Source: Tenrec ecaudatus (Eukaryota; Chordata; Mammalia; Afrosoricida; Tenrecidae). From it: 64,000 nucleotides of DNA. The stretch lies in NCBI RefSeq assembly GCF_050624435.1, contig NC_134541.1, positions 98,638,805-98,702,804 on the forward strand, written 5' to 3'. The stretch's first letter is position 1, and each line of letters starts with the position of its first letter. Positions 20,205 through 31,749 of this stretch are shown here, in pieces. The notes beneath the pieces were generated by a model. That model made no database searches, had not been told where the DNA came from, and saw only the letters and a list, made by a program, of their open reading frames with translations. Both the position numbers and the translations under genes were made by a program.

Positions 20205-21405
20205 CATGTCCATAGCAGGCGTGAGGCATGGCTTGGAGTATCTATAGAGATGTAGAACATCTGGCATGGAGGTCAGGGGTTGAAGGGAGAGAAGAGAGAA
20301 TTTTCAGCCTTCTAAAAGAGTTGGTTTATTCGCTCATAGATCATTTCCCTCCAAGTTGGTAAGGTTAGAACTAGAGGCAAGAACCCTGACAATAAATGTG
20401 AGCAGTTAAAACGGTTCGGTTCAGAATACAGGCACTGCCACAAGGAGGCCCATGATTCATTGTCAAATAGATGGTACAGTCAAATGCCATTGGAGGGTGA
20501 AATCACTGGGAGCTGGCGTAGTCTCAGAAGGCAACTGAAGAATGAGTTTGGATAAGAGGAGATAGGGGGAACTACTTTAGGGGAAAAAAGTAAGAGCATT
20601 TAAAAAATCATGTATGGAGCTATAAAATATCTAGTGGAGAATAAACAGACTTATTCCCCCTCCCCCCCCACCAACCCCCAGAGACTATGATAGACACACT
20701 TGTGGACGATCAAGTTTGATTTAAAAATTTTTAATTTAGATACGTAGAATATCAGTAGAATGAAGAAACATCCGCATGATTTTGAGCCATTTGGGGTGAG
20801 ATTCATGCACAGAGACTCATGTACCTCTTCAGCCAGACAGCCCTAGTAACACTGGATTTCTGTTGCAATTATAAAACATTGTTGGAGACACTGTGCAGTA
20901 ACATTTATCCCCAAGCAACGAGGGGGCCCAGGGAATCTAGCTTGCCATTGGCAGGAGACAAATGATGCTCTCACATGTTATGTGCAGGGAAAAACCCCAC
21001 AATCTTATTATGAGACTGTCATTGTAAAAGCTGCTTTTTGTTCCCAGCTCAGACAGAGGAGGGAGACAAGGTACCATGTTAACTATAGGACCACGCTTTA
21101 CCCCAAGGCAGGACGATTTGCAGATCCCTGGCATTTCTGAAAAGTAATCCTTTGGGGTTGAATCAAATTAAATGCTTTAACGGGGAAAGGTTTTGGTGTT
21201 CCAGAGAAGTAACATGGCTCAGGGACTGAAGTTCCACTTGTGATGAACTTGGAAAATTTTGCTAATGACATTTGATTCCCACAGTCCTTGAAGAGACCAC
21301 AAAAATTACTGTGCAGTGAAGAGTCTTCCCGATTGAGACCTTTGAGTTCTGAGCATTTTTAGAGAGCTAGGGACTGGCAAGGAACATGATCTTTAATTTT
21401 CCTCT
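20205..21405. other. No recognised feature
   Basis: 1.2 kb of apparently unique sequence. The C-rich run at 20658-20680 is the only simple feature. Confidence 0.5.
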
Positions 21406-21409
21406 CCTT

Positions 21410-21604
21410 GCTTTCCTATTTTGGTGAAGATATACACAGCAAAATAGATCAATTCAATAATTGGTACAAATACAATTCAGTGATATTGTTACACTCTTCA
21501 ACTTGTGCAACCTGACAGTATTCTTTTCAGAATATTTTTACCATTATCAAGACCAGCTCTATGTATCCTCAGTGTCACATCTCACTTTTCAAATGGTTAT
21601 TTTC
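21410..21604 (-). mobile_element. Old L1 3' region, target of the younger L1
   Basis: 'ttggtacaaatacaattcag', 'caacttgtgcaacctgacag' and 'ttcagaatatttttaccatt' match the ancient L1M region that normally lies antisense in this orientation. The young L1 at 21605 is inserted in it. Confidence 0.65.
21589..21604. repeat. TSD of the 21605-24403 L1 (left)
   Basis: The 16-bp 'tcaaatggttattttc' is repeated exactly at 24404-24419 and marks a target-primed insertion. Confidence 0.95.
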
Positions 21605-24403
21605 TTTTAAAAATCATTTTATTGGGGGCTTGTATGATTCTTATCACAATCCATACACATGTCCAGTGTGTCTTGTACATTTGTTGCCATCATCGTTCTT
21701 AGAACATTTGCTTTCTACTTCAGCCTTTGGTATCAGCTCCTCATTTTTCCCCTCCCTCTCCCACCTGCTCTCCCCTACAAACCCTTGATAATTTATAAAT
21801 TAATTATTATTTTTTCATATCTTACACTGTCCAATGTCTCCCTTCACCCACTTTTCTGTTGTTCATCCCCCAGGGAGGGGGGTATATCTAGATCCTTGTG
21901 ATCAGTTGCCCCTTTCTACCCCACTTTTCCCTAACTCTCCTGTATCGCTACTCTCATTATTGGTCCTGAGGGGTTATCTGTCTGGATTCCCTGTGTTTCC
22001 AGTTCTGATCTGTACATCCTCTGGTCTAGCCATATTTGTAAGGTAGAATTGGGGTCATGATAGTGTGGGGAGAAAGCATTAAAGAACTAGAGGAAAGTTG
22101 TATGTTTCATCGGTGCTATACAGCACCCTGACTGGCTCGTCTCCTCACAACCCTTCTGAAAGGGATGTTCAGTTGCCTACAGAGGGGCTTTGTGTCTCCA
22201 CTCCGCACTCCCCCTCATTCACAATAATATGACTTTTTTCCTTTGATGCCTAATAGCTGATCCCATTGATACCTCGTGATCACACGGGCTGGTGTGCTTC
22301 TTCCATGTGGGCTTTGTTGCTTCTGAGCTAGATGGCCGCTTATTTATCTTCAACCTTTCAAGAGCCCAGGTGCTATAGCTTTTGATATCTGGACACCATC
22401 AGCTTTCTTCACCACATTTGCTTATGCACTTGCTTTGTCTTCAGTAATCGTGTTGGGAAGGTGAGCATCATGGAATGCCAGTTTAATAGTACAAAGAGTT
22501 CTTGCATTGAGGGAGTACTTGATTAGAGACCCAATGTCATCTGCTACCTTAATGAGAAACCTATAAATATATGCTCATAGATCTATTTCCCCATCTTCAT
22601 ATATATATTTATATATGTACATGACTGTATTTAGACTTCTATAAATGACCTTTGCCTCCTAGTTCTTTCCTCTGTTTCCTGTTACTTCCTCTTGTCCCAC
22701 TATTATGCTCAGCCTTCTTTCCGTAATTCCTCTCGGTTACATTGCCCTTGATCAAGTCCTACCAGGCCTCCTACACTATCCTGCCATGATACTGGATCAC
22801 TTGTTGTTCTCTTGTCCCTGGGTTTGTTAACACTCACTTCCTCCCCCCCCAACCCCCAACTCCCCCTATTTGATGTCCCCCTGGAACCATTGGTTCTGTT
22901 GTTTTCTCCTTCATATAGTTTATCCCACCTATCTTATCTAGATAGACCTACAGAGATAACAATATGCACAAAAAACAAGACAGAGCAAAGCAAAGCAAGA
23001 AAAGAAAAGAAAACAACAGCAACGAAAAAAAATGACAAATAAGAAAAGCCTATAAATAGATCAAGTTCTGTTTGTTGACCTTTAGGAGTGTTTTCTGGTT
23101 GAATCTGATGCGGTGCCACACCCTGGCCCCAAAGTCTGTTTTTGGTGTTCCCTCAGGACTTCCTTGCCCTGCTTACCTTGCTATTCCATACCCTTAGTGT
23201 CTTGCCTTGGAGTGGTGGGGTCAGGGCGCAATACCCGCACTGTGTGTCCAGTGCTGTCCTCCATAGGACTGAGTCAGTGAAGGATGTTGTGTCTTGTGGT
23301 GGGTCGGCCCTATTGTCCTCTCTGTGCATCGGCTGCTCTGAGCAGGGATATCATCGTCCAGGTTTGATGGGCCAGGATGTGCTCCACTCTCTCTTCCTCC
23401 CGCTTCATTTGCTCCTGTGTGCTCTGATCAGACATGTCCCTCTCCCTGAATTGTAGCGTCAGTGCTGTCCTCTGAAGTAAATTCTTCTGGGAGAAGGGGA
23501 GCTGTATATGTAGTTGGGATTGGGGCCAGCCCCTCAGACCTCTCTATTGTTTCCCTGCTTCATGCCGACATGTTGCATTCACATCTTGCAGCACTGGATT
23601 GAAGTCTGGTCCCTCTTTCCCTGTGGAGATATAAACAATAACCTCCCCTTGGGTGGGTTAGTGTCCTGGTCTCCCACTACCCATGTCTCTCTTATTTTAT
23701 CCCCCCCCTCCTTTTTAGTTGGCTACCATATGTATCCCTGGAATTGATCTGTCCCCTGCCATACTACCTGGACCTCACCCCAGGACTGTTTGTATACAGT
23801 AGCTTTTTCTCTATGGCTCTTTTGCATTTTTTAAAGCTTACCTCAATGGACTCATGTACTTGTCCTTTTGTGCTTTGGTTTACGTCACTTAGAATAATTT
23901 CCTCCTTTTCTTCCCATGTGGCGATGTGCTTCATGTGTTCATCACTGCTTTTTAGGGATGCATAGTACTCCATTGTATGTATGTACCACATTTTAAAAAT
24001 CTATTTATCTGTTGGTGGAAATTTCAGTTGTTTCCAACTTCTTGAAATTGTGAACTGTGCCGCAATGAACATTGGAGCACAGATGTCTGGCCGTGGTCTG
24101 TTTCTTGCCTCTTCTGGGTATATGCCCAGTAGGGGGTATTGTTGGGTCGTATGGTAGCTCAATTTCCATCTGTTTTAGATATTGCCAAATGGATTTCCAT
24201 AGTGGCTGTACATACCTACTGGTCCACCAGCAGTGGATGAGAGTTCGTATTTCACCACAGCCCCTCCAACACTTGTTGCTTTCTGATTTTTTGAATTGGG
24301 CTATCTTTGAGGGTGTTAAGTGGTATCGTATAGTTGTTTTAATTTGCATTTCTCTTATGGCTAATGATCAGGAACATTTTCTCATGTTTATTGGCCATTC
24401 GGA
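21605..24403 (-). mobile_element. Young L1, 5'-truncated, ORF2 tail plus long 3' UTR
   Basis: Sense is minus. 24349-24005 encodes the ORF2 C-terminus: '[18 protein letters not shown]', then the cysteine-rich 'RCWRGCGEI'-like segment as [18 protein letters not shown], then '[11 protein letters not shown]'. After a frameshift near 24000, 23991-23764 encodes 'MWYIHTMEYYASLKS' and a C-terminal extension. About 2.16 kb of non-coding 3' UTR follows, ending at 'caataaaatg'. Exact 16-bp TSDs flank the insertion. ORF1, endonuclease and RT are absent, so it is not autonomous. Confidence 0.95.
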
Positions 24404-24419
24404 TCAAATGGTTATTTTC
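24404..24419. repeat. TSD of the 21605-24403 L1 (right)
   Basis: Exact copy of 21589-21604. Confidence 0.95.
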
Positions 24420-24539
24420 AATGTTGTCTCACATGGATGATTCTTTGAAAGAACACCATGCCCAAAGCAGGCATTCTTGTCTAATTAAGCTAAACTATTG
24501 TTTGGGTTAAAGATGACTTCAAGGTATTGTTTTTGGTTT

Positions 24540-24733
24540 AAAACAAAAGAGCCCAATGTCCTTGAATCAATTCTGACTACAGGACAGAGTAGAACTGTTC
24601 CCTAGGATTTTCAAGGTTGGATCTTTATAGAAGCAAACTGTCTCATCTTGTGAGGAGCAGCTGTTGGGTTTGAACTGCCAACCTTTTGTTTAGCAGCCTC
24701 ATGCTTAATTCACTATGCCACTAGGGCACCTTT
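24540..24733 (-). mobile_element. AfroSINE
   Basis: The plus strand shows the antisense tail 'tgaatcaattctgactac', then 'ggacagagtagaactgt', 'gaggagcagctgttgggttt' and the antisense tRNA head 'ttcactatgccactagggca'. Confidence 0.85.
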
Positions 24734-25195
24734 GTTTATGTTTAAGGCTTAAATATTTCCTCAGGGAAATAGTAATTTTTAGGGGTATCACCCCGCCTCA
24801 ATGACTCCCGAAGTTCTGGATTCTATGAGAATTTTAATTTCTGTTCTTCTGCCCTTTTGTTAGGATTCTTCTGTAGAATCTTTGATCAAATTGCTCAGTA
24901 ATGGTAGTCGGGCCTCATCTAGGTTTTCTCCTTTCATGGCAAAGGAGAAGGAAGATGGTATCATTCTTTACTCTGGGCTTCTGTGCTGTGTGATGGATGA
25001 TGGATGGAGTTTTATGTGGATTCAAGCCCATGTCACAGAATACATGCGTGTATCTATGTACATGGAAACACAGACATTGAATTGGCAGACATTTGCAAAT
25101 ATATTGATTATGAAGACATTAATCCTTCTCCACCAAGAATTCACCCATTTCAGTTCATGTCCAATGTCTGCTACTCAATAAAGCACCAACATTCA
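24734..25195. other. No recognised feature
   Basis: No identifiable element. Overlapping ORFs of 99 and 84 codons in this area have no recognisable domain. Confidence 0.5.
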
Positions 25196-25199
25196 AGAA

Positions 25200-25358
25200 C
25201 TTTGGGATTAAAGAGTTGTGGGTTCAAGTTCCAGCTCAACCACCTTCCAGCAGTGTGATACTAAGCAAATTACTTAACCTCTCTGAGCTCCATTTTGCTT
25301 GTCTGTACATTGAGCACACTAGTATTGTCTTCAAAGTATTAGGACCATGCATGGCATA
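25200..25358 (+). mobile_element. MIR SINE
   Basis: 'gtgggttcaagttccagctc', 'agcaaattacttaacctctc', 'tgagctccattttgcttgtc' and 'accatgcatggca' give a clear MIR in sense order. Confidence 0.85.
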
Positions 25359-25480
25359 CGTTGTTGCTATTGGGTGCTGCTGAGTGCATTTGGATTCATA
25401 GAAACCCCATGAGACAGAGTAGAGAGCTGCATCTCCAGCCAAGGTCTGTTTCCTGGCTTCTACACTTGTGTCTCTAACTC
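25359..25480 (-). mobile_element. AfroSINE tail fragment
   Basis: 'ttgggtgctgctgagtgcat', 'tggattcatagaaacccc' and 'gacagagtagagagctgc' are the antisense tail of the SINE. The tRNA half is missing. Confidence 0.6.
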
Positions 25481-27285
25481 TTGACACTTCCACTTGGATG
25501 TCTTATGGGGCACCTCAAACTCAGTATATATCGTACTCTAGTCATGAATTCACACGTCTCAAAGTTGTTTCATTTATAATGTACTCAGTCTTGGTTGAAA
25601 GCACCTCCATGCTTTTAGAGGCTCAAGCCCAAACCCCCAATGCCATCCTCTTAGACTCCATTTTCCCACCCCTCGATAAATTGTCTAACACATCTGGACT
25701 TAGCTCTTTTCTCCATCCTCACAGATGCCAGCAATGACAAAGGACTGTCCTCTCCTGCCTGGATGATTGCAAGTCTCCTAATTGGTGTCCCTGCTTCTTC
25801 TTGTGCCACTTTCCTAATCCATCCACACTGTAGCCTGAGTGATGCTGTAACAAAGTAAGTCAAGTCACCCTTGGTTAAGATCCTGGTGCCACTCCACACA
25901 GCCTGCAATGTGGTTTACAAAGCTCTCTGGGAACGCGTCCTCCATGGCCTCTCAGACTTCTGCCAACTCCCTCTCCTCACCAACTCTCCTTCAACAACGG
26001 TGACCTCCAGCTGGTCTTTGAGCATATAAAGCATGCCGAAAGGCAGACGCAGATGGAGGGAAGGAGAGAGAAATCTCAGATGTTTGCATGTACCTGGAAG
26101 GCAAACTGCGCCTCCAATACCTTTCACAGGTTGTGGTGCAAACCCAACTGTGTCCTTGCTACATGCTTTCTGGAGGGACCCACTTCCTGTCCAGACTTCC
26201 TGTCTCACTTCTTGTCCTGACTCAAGTGGGAGGAAAAATGTTCCCGGGACCAGACTGCTTCACTCCTCCCTGGATTAAGTACCTAGTTATCATGCGTGCT
26301 AAAGCAGAGGGATGCCAAGATGAGGGAAGTCTTCTATGGGACGGCTTGCTGTAACTGTAACAAGGATCGTGAAGGTGGTGTGAGGCTGCCTTGTACTAGA
26401 CATGTCTTTCTAAGGGAGAAAGACATGCTGAGGATGGGGCAGGAGAGCGCAAATTTTCATTCAGTAATGGCATGCCTCATTCCATTATTTGGAGCTGATT
26501 TTAAAGCAGCTATCATTTATCTGTCTATCTCTCCGTGTGCATTTGTAGCCATCCATCTTTCCAGTCACCCATCTGTCTGTCTTTCTAAGAGGAGACCAGC
26601 AGTGTATCTGGGATAGCTCAGCCAGCTTAGCTTAAGACTCATTACTCACCCTGCCCTGTTCTGCTTGCCACCAAAGGGATTTCTGACCCCTGCAGACGTT
26701 CCTTCCCTGGGTCAACGTCAACAGACTCGTCTGGTCTTCCTGGTCAGCAGGAAGATGCAATGAGAGACCGGAGGGTGGGAAGAAGGAAGAGAACATGGTA
26801 TTTAACATTCTCTCCGTCTCCCGTGGCATTTCTAGCTTTGGCAGTGCCTCCTTAGCGGCTCAGGGTCCCACAGGAAAAGCCCTGCTTTGGCTCTGGCCTC
26901 CAGGATCACCTCCTCCTTTGTTTCTTGTCTGGGACTGTCTCTGGCTAGACTGGGAATGGAGTAAAGTGCGGGAGACTAAGATATGCATGTTCACAGTTGG
27001 AGTCTGTCTTTATTCAAATATACTTTTCTTTTATTCATCATAGACTTTTTCTGCATTCTTTCTGACTTTAAAAAATATTTCATTAGAATATGATGTATCT
27101 TGATCACCCAGTGTCTTGGCAGTCACTTGGTCTCAGCCCTGACTGGACTGCCTCATTGGCTTACTGAGCAGTTTCGCCCTTTGCCGCCCATGTAATTAAT
27201 GCCCCGCATTACTCTCCTGCTGCTGTAAATGCCCAAGTGGCTGCTCTTCCCTGGTTAGACACTGACTGATAGAGTGACTCACACC
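25481..27285. other. No recognised feature
   Basis: 1.8 kb of mixed sequence with many ORFs of 65-106 codons on both strands in overlapping frames, none with recognisable domains. It could hold decayed repeats. Confidence 0.45.
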
Positions 27286-27289
27286 GACT

Positions 27290-27460
27290 TAACTTTAATC
27301 CTCACACAGCTCCACGGGGCCAGGACGAGCAGTACATCCAGTTCACACACGTGAATGCTCAGCACTCTTGAACCACCTGCCAAGTTTACCTCAGCTCTGA
27401 TGTGTCAGAAATGGATCTTGAACCCAGGCCTTTGTGAGCGTAGAGCCCTTACTCTTGACC
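27290..27460 (-). mobile_element. MIR SINE
   Basis: Antisense MIR: 'taatcctcacacagctccac' near the left and 'gatcttgaacccaggccttt' near the right. Confidence 0.55.
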
Positions 27461-28290
27461 GTGAAGCTCTGTGGTTTTATTATATGCATACTCCAAGGGC
27501 TTACCTAAGAACATAAATTCTTTTTGATGGCGAAGAAGTCTCTTTAAAGAGTCTCTCTTGGTAATCTTGAAATTTATATGCAGAGAATTCAGCCATGTGG
27601 GGATGTATGATATCTGGATGAAACTGGGCAGGTTCAGGTTCATTTTCTTCCTTGAGCTGATTTGTTTCTGTAAATCCCCAGAAAATATCACTTGTCTCAT
27701 TTGTCTTCAATCCTTTTGTCTGAGTTTGAGCTGAGAATGTTTAAAATTTTTTTCTTTGTAAATTCTCCCAATTTTGGTTATGTAACAGGGCAAGGCAGTT
27801 GCCTTCACTCAACAAAAGTCTCAAATGAATAGGCATCAATGGGAATGCCAGTAATTAGCCGTTTTTCTCTGCAGTGCATGTCTGAAATGGCTGTTATTGA
27901 TTGATTTCATCTCTGTTCCAGATAGGACACCCCCCACCCCCCCAGCTCCCAAACATATGCTTATGTCCTTTGTGGTTCCAGCAGTCCTGGGCCCTCTTTT
28001 TTAAGATGACAACTCCCTCTGGGCAGCTCTGACAAGGAGGTAGATGAAGGAACTCAGGTATCTCTGGCTGAGTTTCTGGGCAGCAACCTGGAATATGTAA
28101 ATTAACTGAAACCTTGGAGGATTATTGATGCATGCAAAGGTTTTAAAGCACCTTTAGTTTGGAGACTTACTTTCCATGTTTCCATTGCTTTCTGAGTTGA
28201 TTTCATTTGAGCTTGCCTGAAGGAGGACCCAGGGTCAGGAGCAAACCTCACGGTTGACCACGCTGACACATCTGGGGCATCGCAGAAGGA
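27461..28290. other. No recognised feature
   Basis: No repeat or gene identified. Two overlapping minus ORFs (69 and 83 codons) in different frames look spurious. Confidence 0.45.
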
Positions 28291-28294
28291 GGGC

Positions 28295-28437
28295 CTAGAG
28301 ACCTGCTTCTGGAAAGATTCCAGACAAGAAAACCCAATGGGACCGTTTTCCAGTGTCCCCTGGGGTCAGCATGAGTGGGCATTGATTGGAAGCAGTGGGT
28401 GATTTGGGGCTTTGGGTTCTTGGGCTGTGGGTGGGAA
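28295..28437 (+). mobile_element. AfroSINE 3' half
   Basis: 'aaaacccaatgggaccgttt', 'cagtgtcccctggggtcagc' and 'atgagtgggcattgattgga' correspond to the family's 'gggcagttctac...gtcgctatgag' tail. Confidence 0.55.
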
Positions 28438-28790
28438 AAAGGAAGGATGAAGAGTGGAATCATCCGGGCAATAACACAGGTCAAAGTGGAGGACACTGAG
28501 GACCGGGAGAACGAGTGATCAAGTTCTTCCTGACCTGGATAGCTCGGCCTCCCCTTTTCTTTCCTTCAGCCAAGAGAAAAGATACCGAATACTGAAAGGA
28601 CAAATTTTGGGGATGGCTGTGTATATCAAAGGCATATATTTTTTATGGATTTGAACCCTTTTATTAAGCTTGATATAGAAAAACCTATGTAACATAAGAG
28701 CAATGGATGAAGAGAGAGGGAAACTAAATCTTTCCAAACATTATTTTGGTTACTCATGCAGACACTTTCTCTATCTCTCACACTTGTCTA

Positions 28791-28797
<7 letters not shown>

Positions 28798-28823
<26 letters not shown>
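28798..28823. repeat. (CA)n microsatellite
   Basis: About 13 uninterrupted CA units. Confidence 0.97.
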
Positions 28824-28827
<4 letters not shown>

Positions 28828-28874
28828 ACTACATCTGAGATCCTCAAAACTCCCATTGCACTGGAGGTGATTCT

Positions 28875-29015
28875 GATCCAGAGCCCTGGTGCTACACTGG
28901 TTCAGCACTCCACTGCTAACTAAAAGTTTGTTGGTTTGAAATCCACAGTCACCCCCTCTGCAGGAGAAGGATGGGTCAGTCTTTGGAAACTCCATGGTCT
29001 GAGTCTGAGACCCCA
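28875..29015 (+). mobile_element. AfroSINE
   Basis: 'agagccctggtgctacactg', 'gttggtttgaaatccaca' and 'tttggaaactccatggtctg' match the tRNA-like head and middle. Confidence 0.7.
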
Positions 29016-29039
29016 TTGAATGTATTATTCTCTGATCTG

Positions 29040-29335
29040 TTTTTCGCATGTGATATAGCATAAACTTGGACTTATGTATCACCACCCCCCCCATTCATGG
29101 CTGAATGTTATTCGGTTGAATGGATCATATAATTTATTTAACCAGTTGCCTACCATTGGATATTTTGTCTCTGTCCTACCGTTCTCCTTTTCTGTCTTTC
29201 CTTCCCTCCCTGCAACGCGGCCAATGTGCCCTTGATCATTTTGCAGGATTCTGAAGCATTTTCAATGTACACATTCTTTCATGCAGAATTGTGTCTCTCC
29301 TTTTAAATTTTCGGATTTCTGTTGAATTTGCTAAT
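29040..29335 (-). mobile_element. Old L1 3' UTR fragment
   Basis: 'cattcatggctgaatgttat' and 'tttaaccagttgcctaccat' are the antisense landmarks of ancient L1 (consensus idea: ttcatggctgaata...). The remainder is weak. Confidence 0.55.
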
Positions 29336-29599
29336 CTACCCTCTCAGAAGACTGTACCGATACCAACTCCAATGGAGTGGATTCTTTAATAAGCTTTGTC
29401 TAGGCACAGTCTTGTTTCCTTCATGGTCCTGGATAAGAAGATGGGAAAGAAGGTGCTGGCTGGATTACGTCATTCAGTTATGGATGACTGTTCACAGGGT
29501 GATTATGACGGCTACCCCGATGGGTATAAAGTCAGCCATCTCAGAAGCAGAAGGCGGGGTTCTTACTACCAGCAGATGGAGTACATCCTTTGGGCTCTG

Positions 29600-30054
29600 T
29601 GGTAGTTAGAGAATTTCATGTCAACTTGCAGATATATAAAAGTGTAGGGACGGATTTTAGCCTGCCAATCAGGTCACAGCTTGATGGTGACTCCTTGTGG
29701 GCACAACCTTCTCATAAGGATGGCCATGGGCACCTCCCTCTTTCCCTCTCTCTGCCTTCACCTTCCTGCTGAAGTGCCACTCTGGGACCTGCCAGAGTCT
29801 TGTGATGCAGCCACTGCCATTGAACCCACAAGACTTTGCAACCACTGGCCTGTGATCTTCTTGAATCGTGTGCATCATTGGATGTGGCTGTGCGAGTCTG
29901 AAGAGGGACTTATGGATTGGCATCAGGTTTATGGGACTTGAGTTGGACTGAGCTAGGATCTTTTCCTGATATACAATAACTTCTTGATATAAAGCTCTTT
30001 CCTATACATATATGAGTGTCTAGATTTGTTTCTCTAGTCAACCCAGCCTAACAC
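29600..30054 (+). mobile_element. LTR-like element
   Basis: It starts 'tgtggtagttagagaatttc' with 'atgtcaacttgcagat' and ends 'gtttctctagtcaaccca' plus 'gcctaacac'. These are the edges common to ERVL/MaLR-type LTRs and shared with 13862-14371. 'gatataaagctctttcc' near 29985 is the probable A/T polyadenylation block. Confidence 0.6.
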
Positions 30055-30120
30055 CGGCTCCAAGATCCCTGCACATTGAACCCTCTTGATTTAGGCGGCA
30101 GCTTTGGCCCTCAAGGAGCA

Positions 30121-30150
30121 CCAAAGCAGCAGCAGCAGCAGCAGCACCAG
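30121..30150. repeat. Short (GCA)n run
   Basis: Seven to eight GCA units. They give a short Gln or Ala run in spurious ORFs. Confidence 0.9.
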
Positions 30151-30374
30151 GAACAAGGGCGTAAGACATTGTGGTCGATGTTCCAGCCCACAGAGCAAGC
30201 AAAGCTGAGCGCTCTTGGGCAGGAGTCTGGCTTGTGGAGTGGGTGGGTCCTATGGGCACATAATTGAGGGAGCTGTTCTTGCTGTGCTGGGGTTAAGTGT
30301 CTTTGGGTTTGGTTTGAAGTGAAGTGGCATATCCTTTGGGGCAACTATTGGTACCCCTGAAAGAGCTTAGCAAC

Positions 30375-30690
30375 CCTGTCTGAGCAGGGCCGAGGCCAGG
30401 CTAGGAGGCCTGAGGGCAGGGAAGAAGCTGGCCTAGTTGAACAATGTTTGCTGGCCATGTGGCTTCCCTAACAAAGGCTGTCATTGTAGACATCATCTGA
30501 GTTCTGTGTGGCCATTGCAGTGAGGCACAGAGCCCAGCTGGAAAGTAGCGACACTGGGAATCAGAATAGGGTAAACATGATCGGTGGGTGGGGCCGATCT
30601 GAGAGCTGCCTCACAGAGCCCTGCCTTAGGCAGCTGATGCTGACAATAGTGATTCTTTTCCTTGCCCTTGTGAAGTTAGACAAGGTCAGA
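30375..30690 (+). mobile_element. LTR-like repeat related to 19700-20200
   Basis: 'gttctgtgtggccattgcag' and the following 'aatcagaatagggtaaa...' and 'gagccctgccttaggca' parallel the order at 19985-20115. Its identity to a named family is unknown. Confidence 0.4.
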
Positions 30691-30739
30691 TACCATCTCC
30701 ATGTCATTTAATTTCTGAGTGGGTGTGGGGGGGTATGGC

Positions 30740-31505
30740 TTATATAAAGGATATGGATTATATGAAGCACTTGGCATCAAGATTAACAACCTGAGATATC
30801 CAGACGATACAACTTGGCTTTCTGGAAGCAAAGAGGACTTGAGACACATACTGCTGAAGGTCAAAGATTGCAGCCTTCAATGTAGATTACAATGTAATGT
30901 ATAGAACACCCCAATCCTTACAACTGGTTCATTAGGTAATAGCATGATAAATAAAGATGAAAGTTGTCAGGAATTTTGTTTTGCTTGATTCCACAATCAA
31001 TGCTCACAGAAGCATCAGTCAAGAGATAAAAGATGCACTGCATTAGCTAAATCTGTTTTAAAATGTTCAAAAGCAAGGATGCTTCTTTGAAGACGTAGCC
31101 ATGACTGAAGCCATATTTTCGATCACTTCATATGCATGTGAAAGTTGGACATTGACTAACGCAGACTGGAGGAAGAATCGATGCACTTGAATTGCGGTGC
31201 TGGAGAAGACGTACTGCCAAAAGAAATAGCAAATCTGTGCTGGAACAAACACGGCCGAAACATCTTTAGAGGCAAGAATGGTGAGACTTCATCTCACAGA
31301 CTTTAGACCTGTTACTGGGAGAGACAAATCCCTGGAAAGGGACATTATGCCTGGTCAAGGAGAGAGGCAGCAAAGTAGAGGAAGCCCCTCGACTAGCTGG
31401 ATGGACGCAGTGGCTGCAACCACGGGTTCAGATATAAGAACAATGGTGAGTGCGGTGTAGGACTGGGGGTGTTTCGTTCGATTGTTGGACCCACTGTGTG
31501 ACACC
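30740..31505 (+). mobile_element. RTE/BovB-type LINE 3' portion
   Basis: It encodes 'NNLRYPDDTTWLSGSKEDL' (the YADD box mutated to YPDD). It continues through 'atatgcatgtgaaagttgga' and 'gaattgcggtgctggag' and ends at 'gtgtttcgttcgattgttgg'. Several frameshifts and stops make it inactive. Confidence 0.85.
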
Positions 31506-31589
31506 CAATGACGTCACAGAGTCCGCGTCGTTTACACAGCCCCCCCCCTCCGCCCCTCTTCCCATGGCACACATTCGGGAGTTAGGAGG

Positions 31590-31748
31590 CCTGGTGGTGT
31601 GGTGGGCTAGCCCTGGGTTGCTAACTGCATGGTCGGCAGGGAGAAAGACCAGACTGTCTGCTCCCATAGGTTTACAGTCGCAGGAATACTCTGCAGGTTG
31701 CTGTGCGTCAGAACTGATTCGATGGCAGTAGGTTTGGTTCGGGGGTTC
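31590..31748 (+). mobile_element. AfroSINE
   Basis: 'ggcctggtggtgtggtgggc', 'gggagaaagaccagactgtc', 'gtgcgtcagaactgattcga' and 'tggcagtaggtttggttcg' cover nearly the whole element in order. Confidence 0.88.
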
Positions 31749-31749
31749 C

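Noticed and set aside
23764..24349. Active L1 ORF2 gene
   Set aside because: Only the C-terminal end is present, with a frameshift near 24000 and no endonuclease or RT domain.
25481..27285. Protein-coding gene suggested by many medium ORFs
   Set aside because: ORFs overlap on both strands in different frames with no shared domain or splice logic. This fits chance in moderately GC-rich DNA.
30121..30150. Polyglutamine gene exon
   Set aside because: A short GCA run in a region with stops nearby and no conserved flanks.
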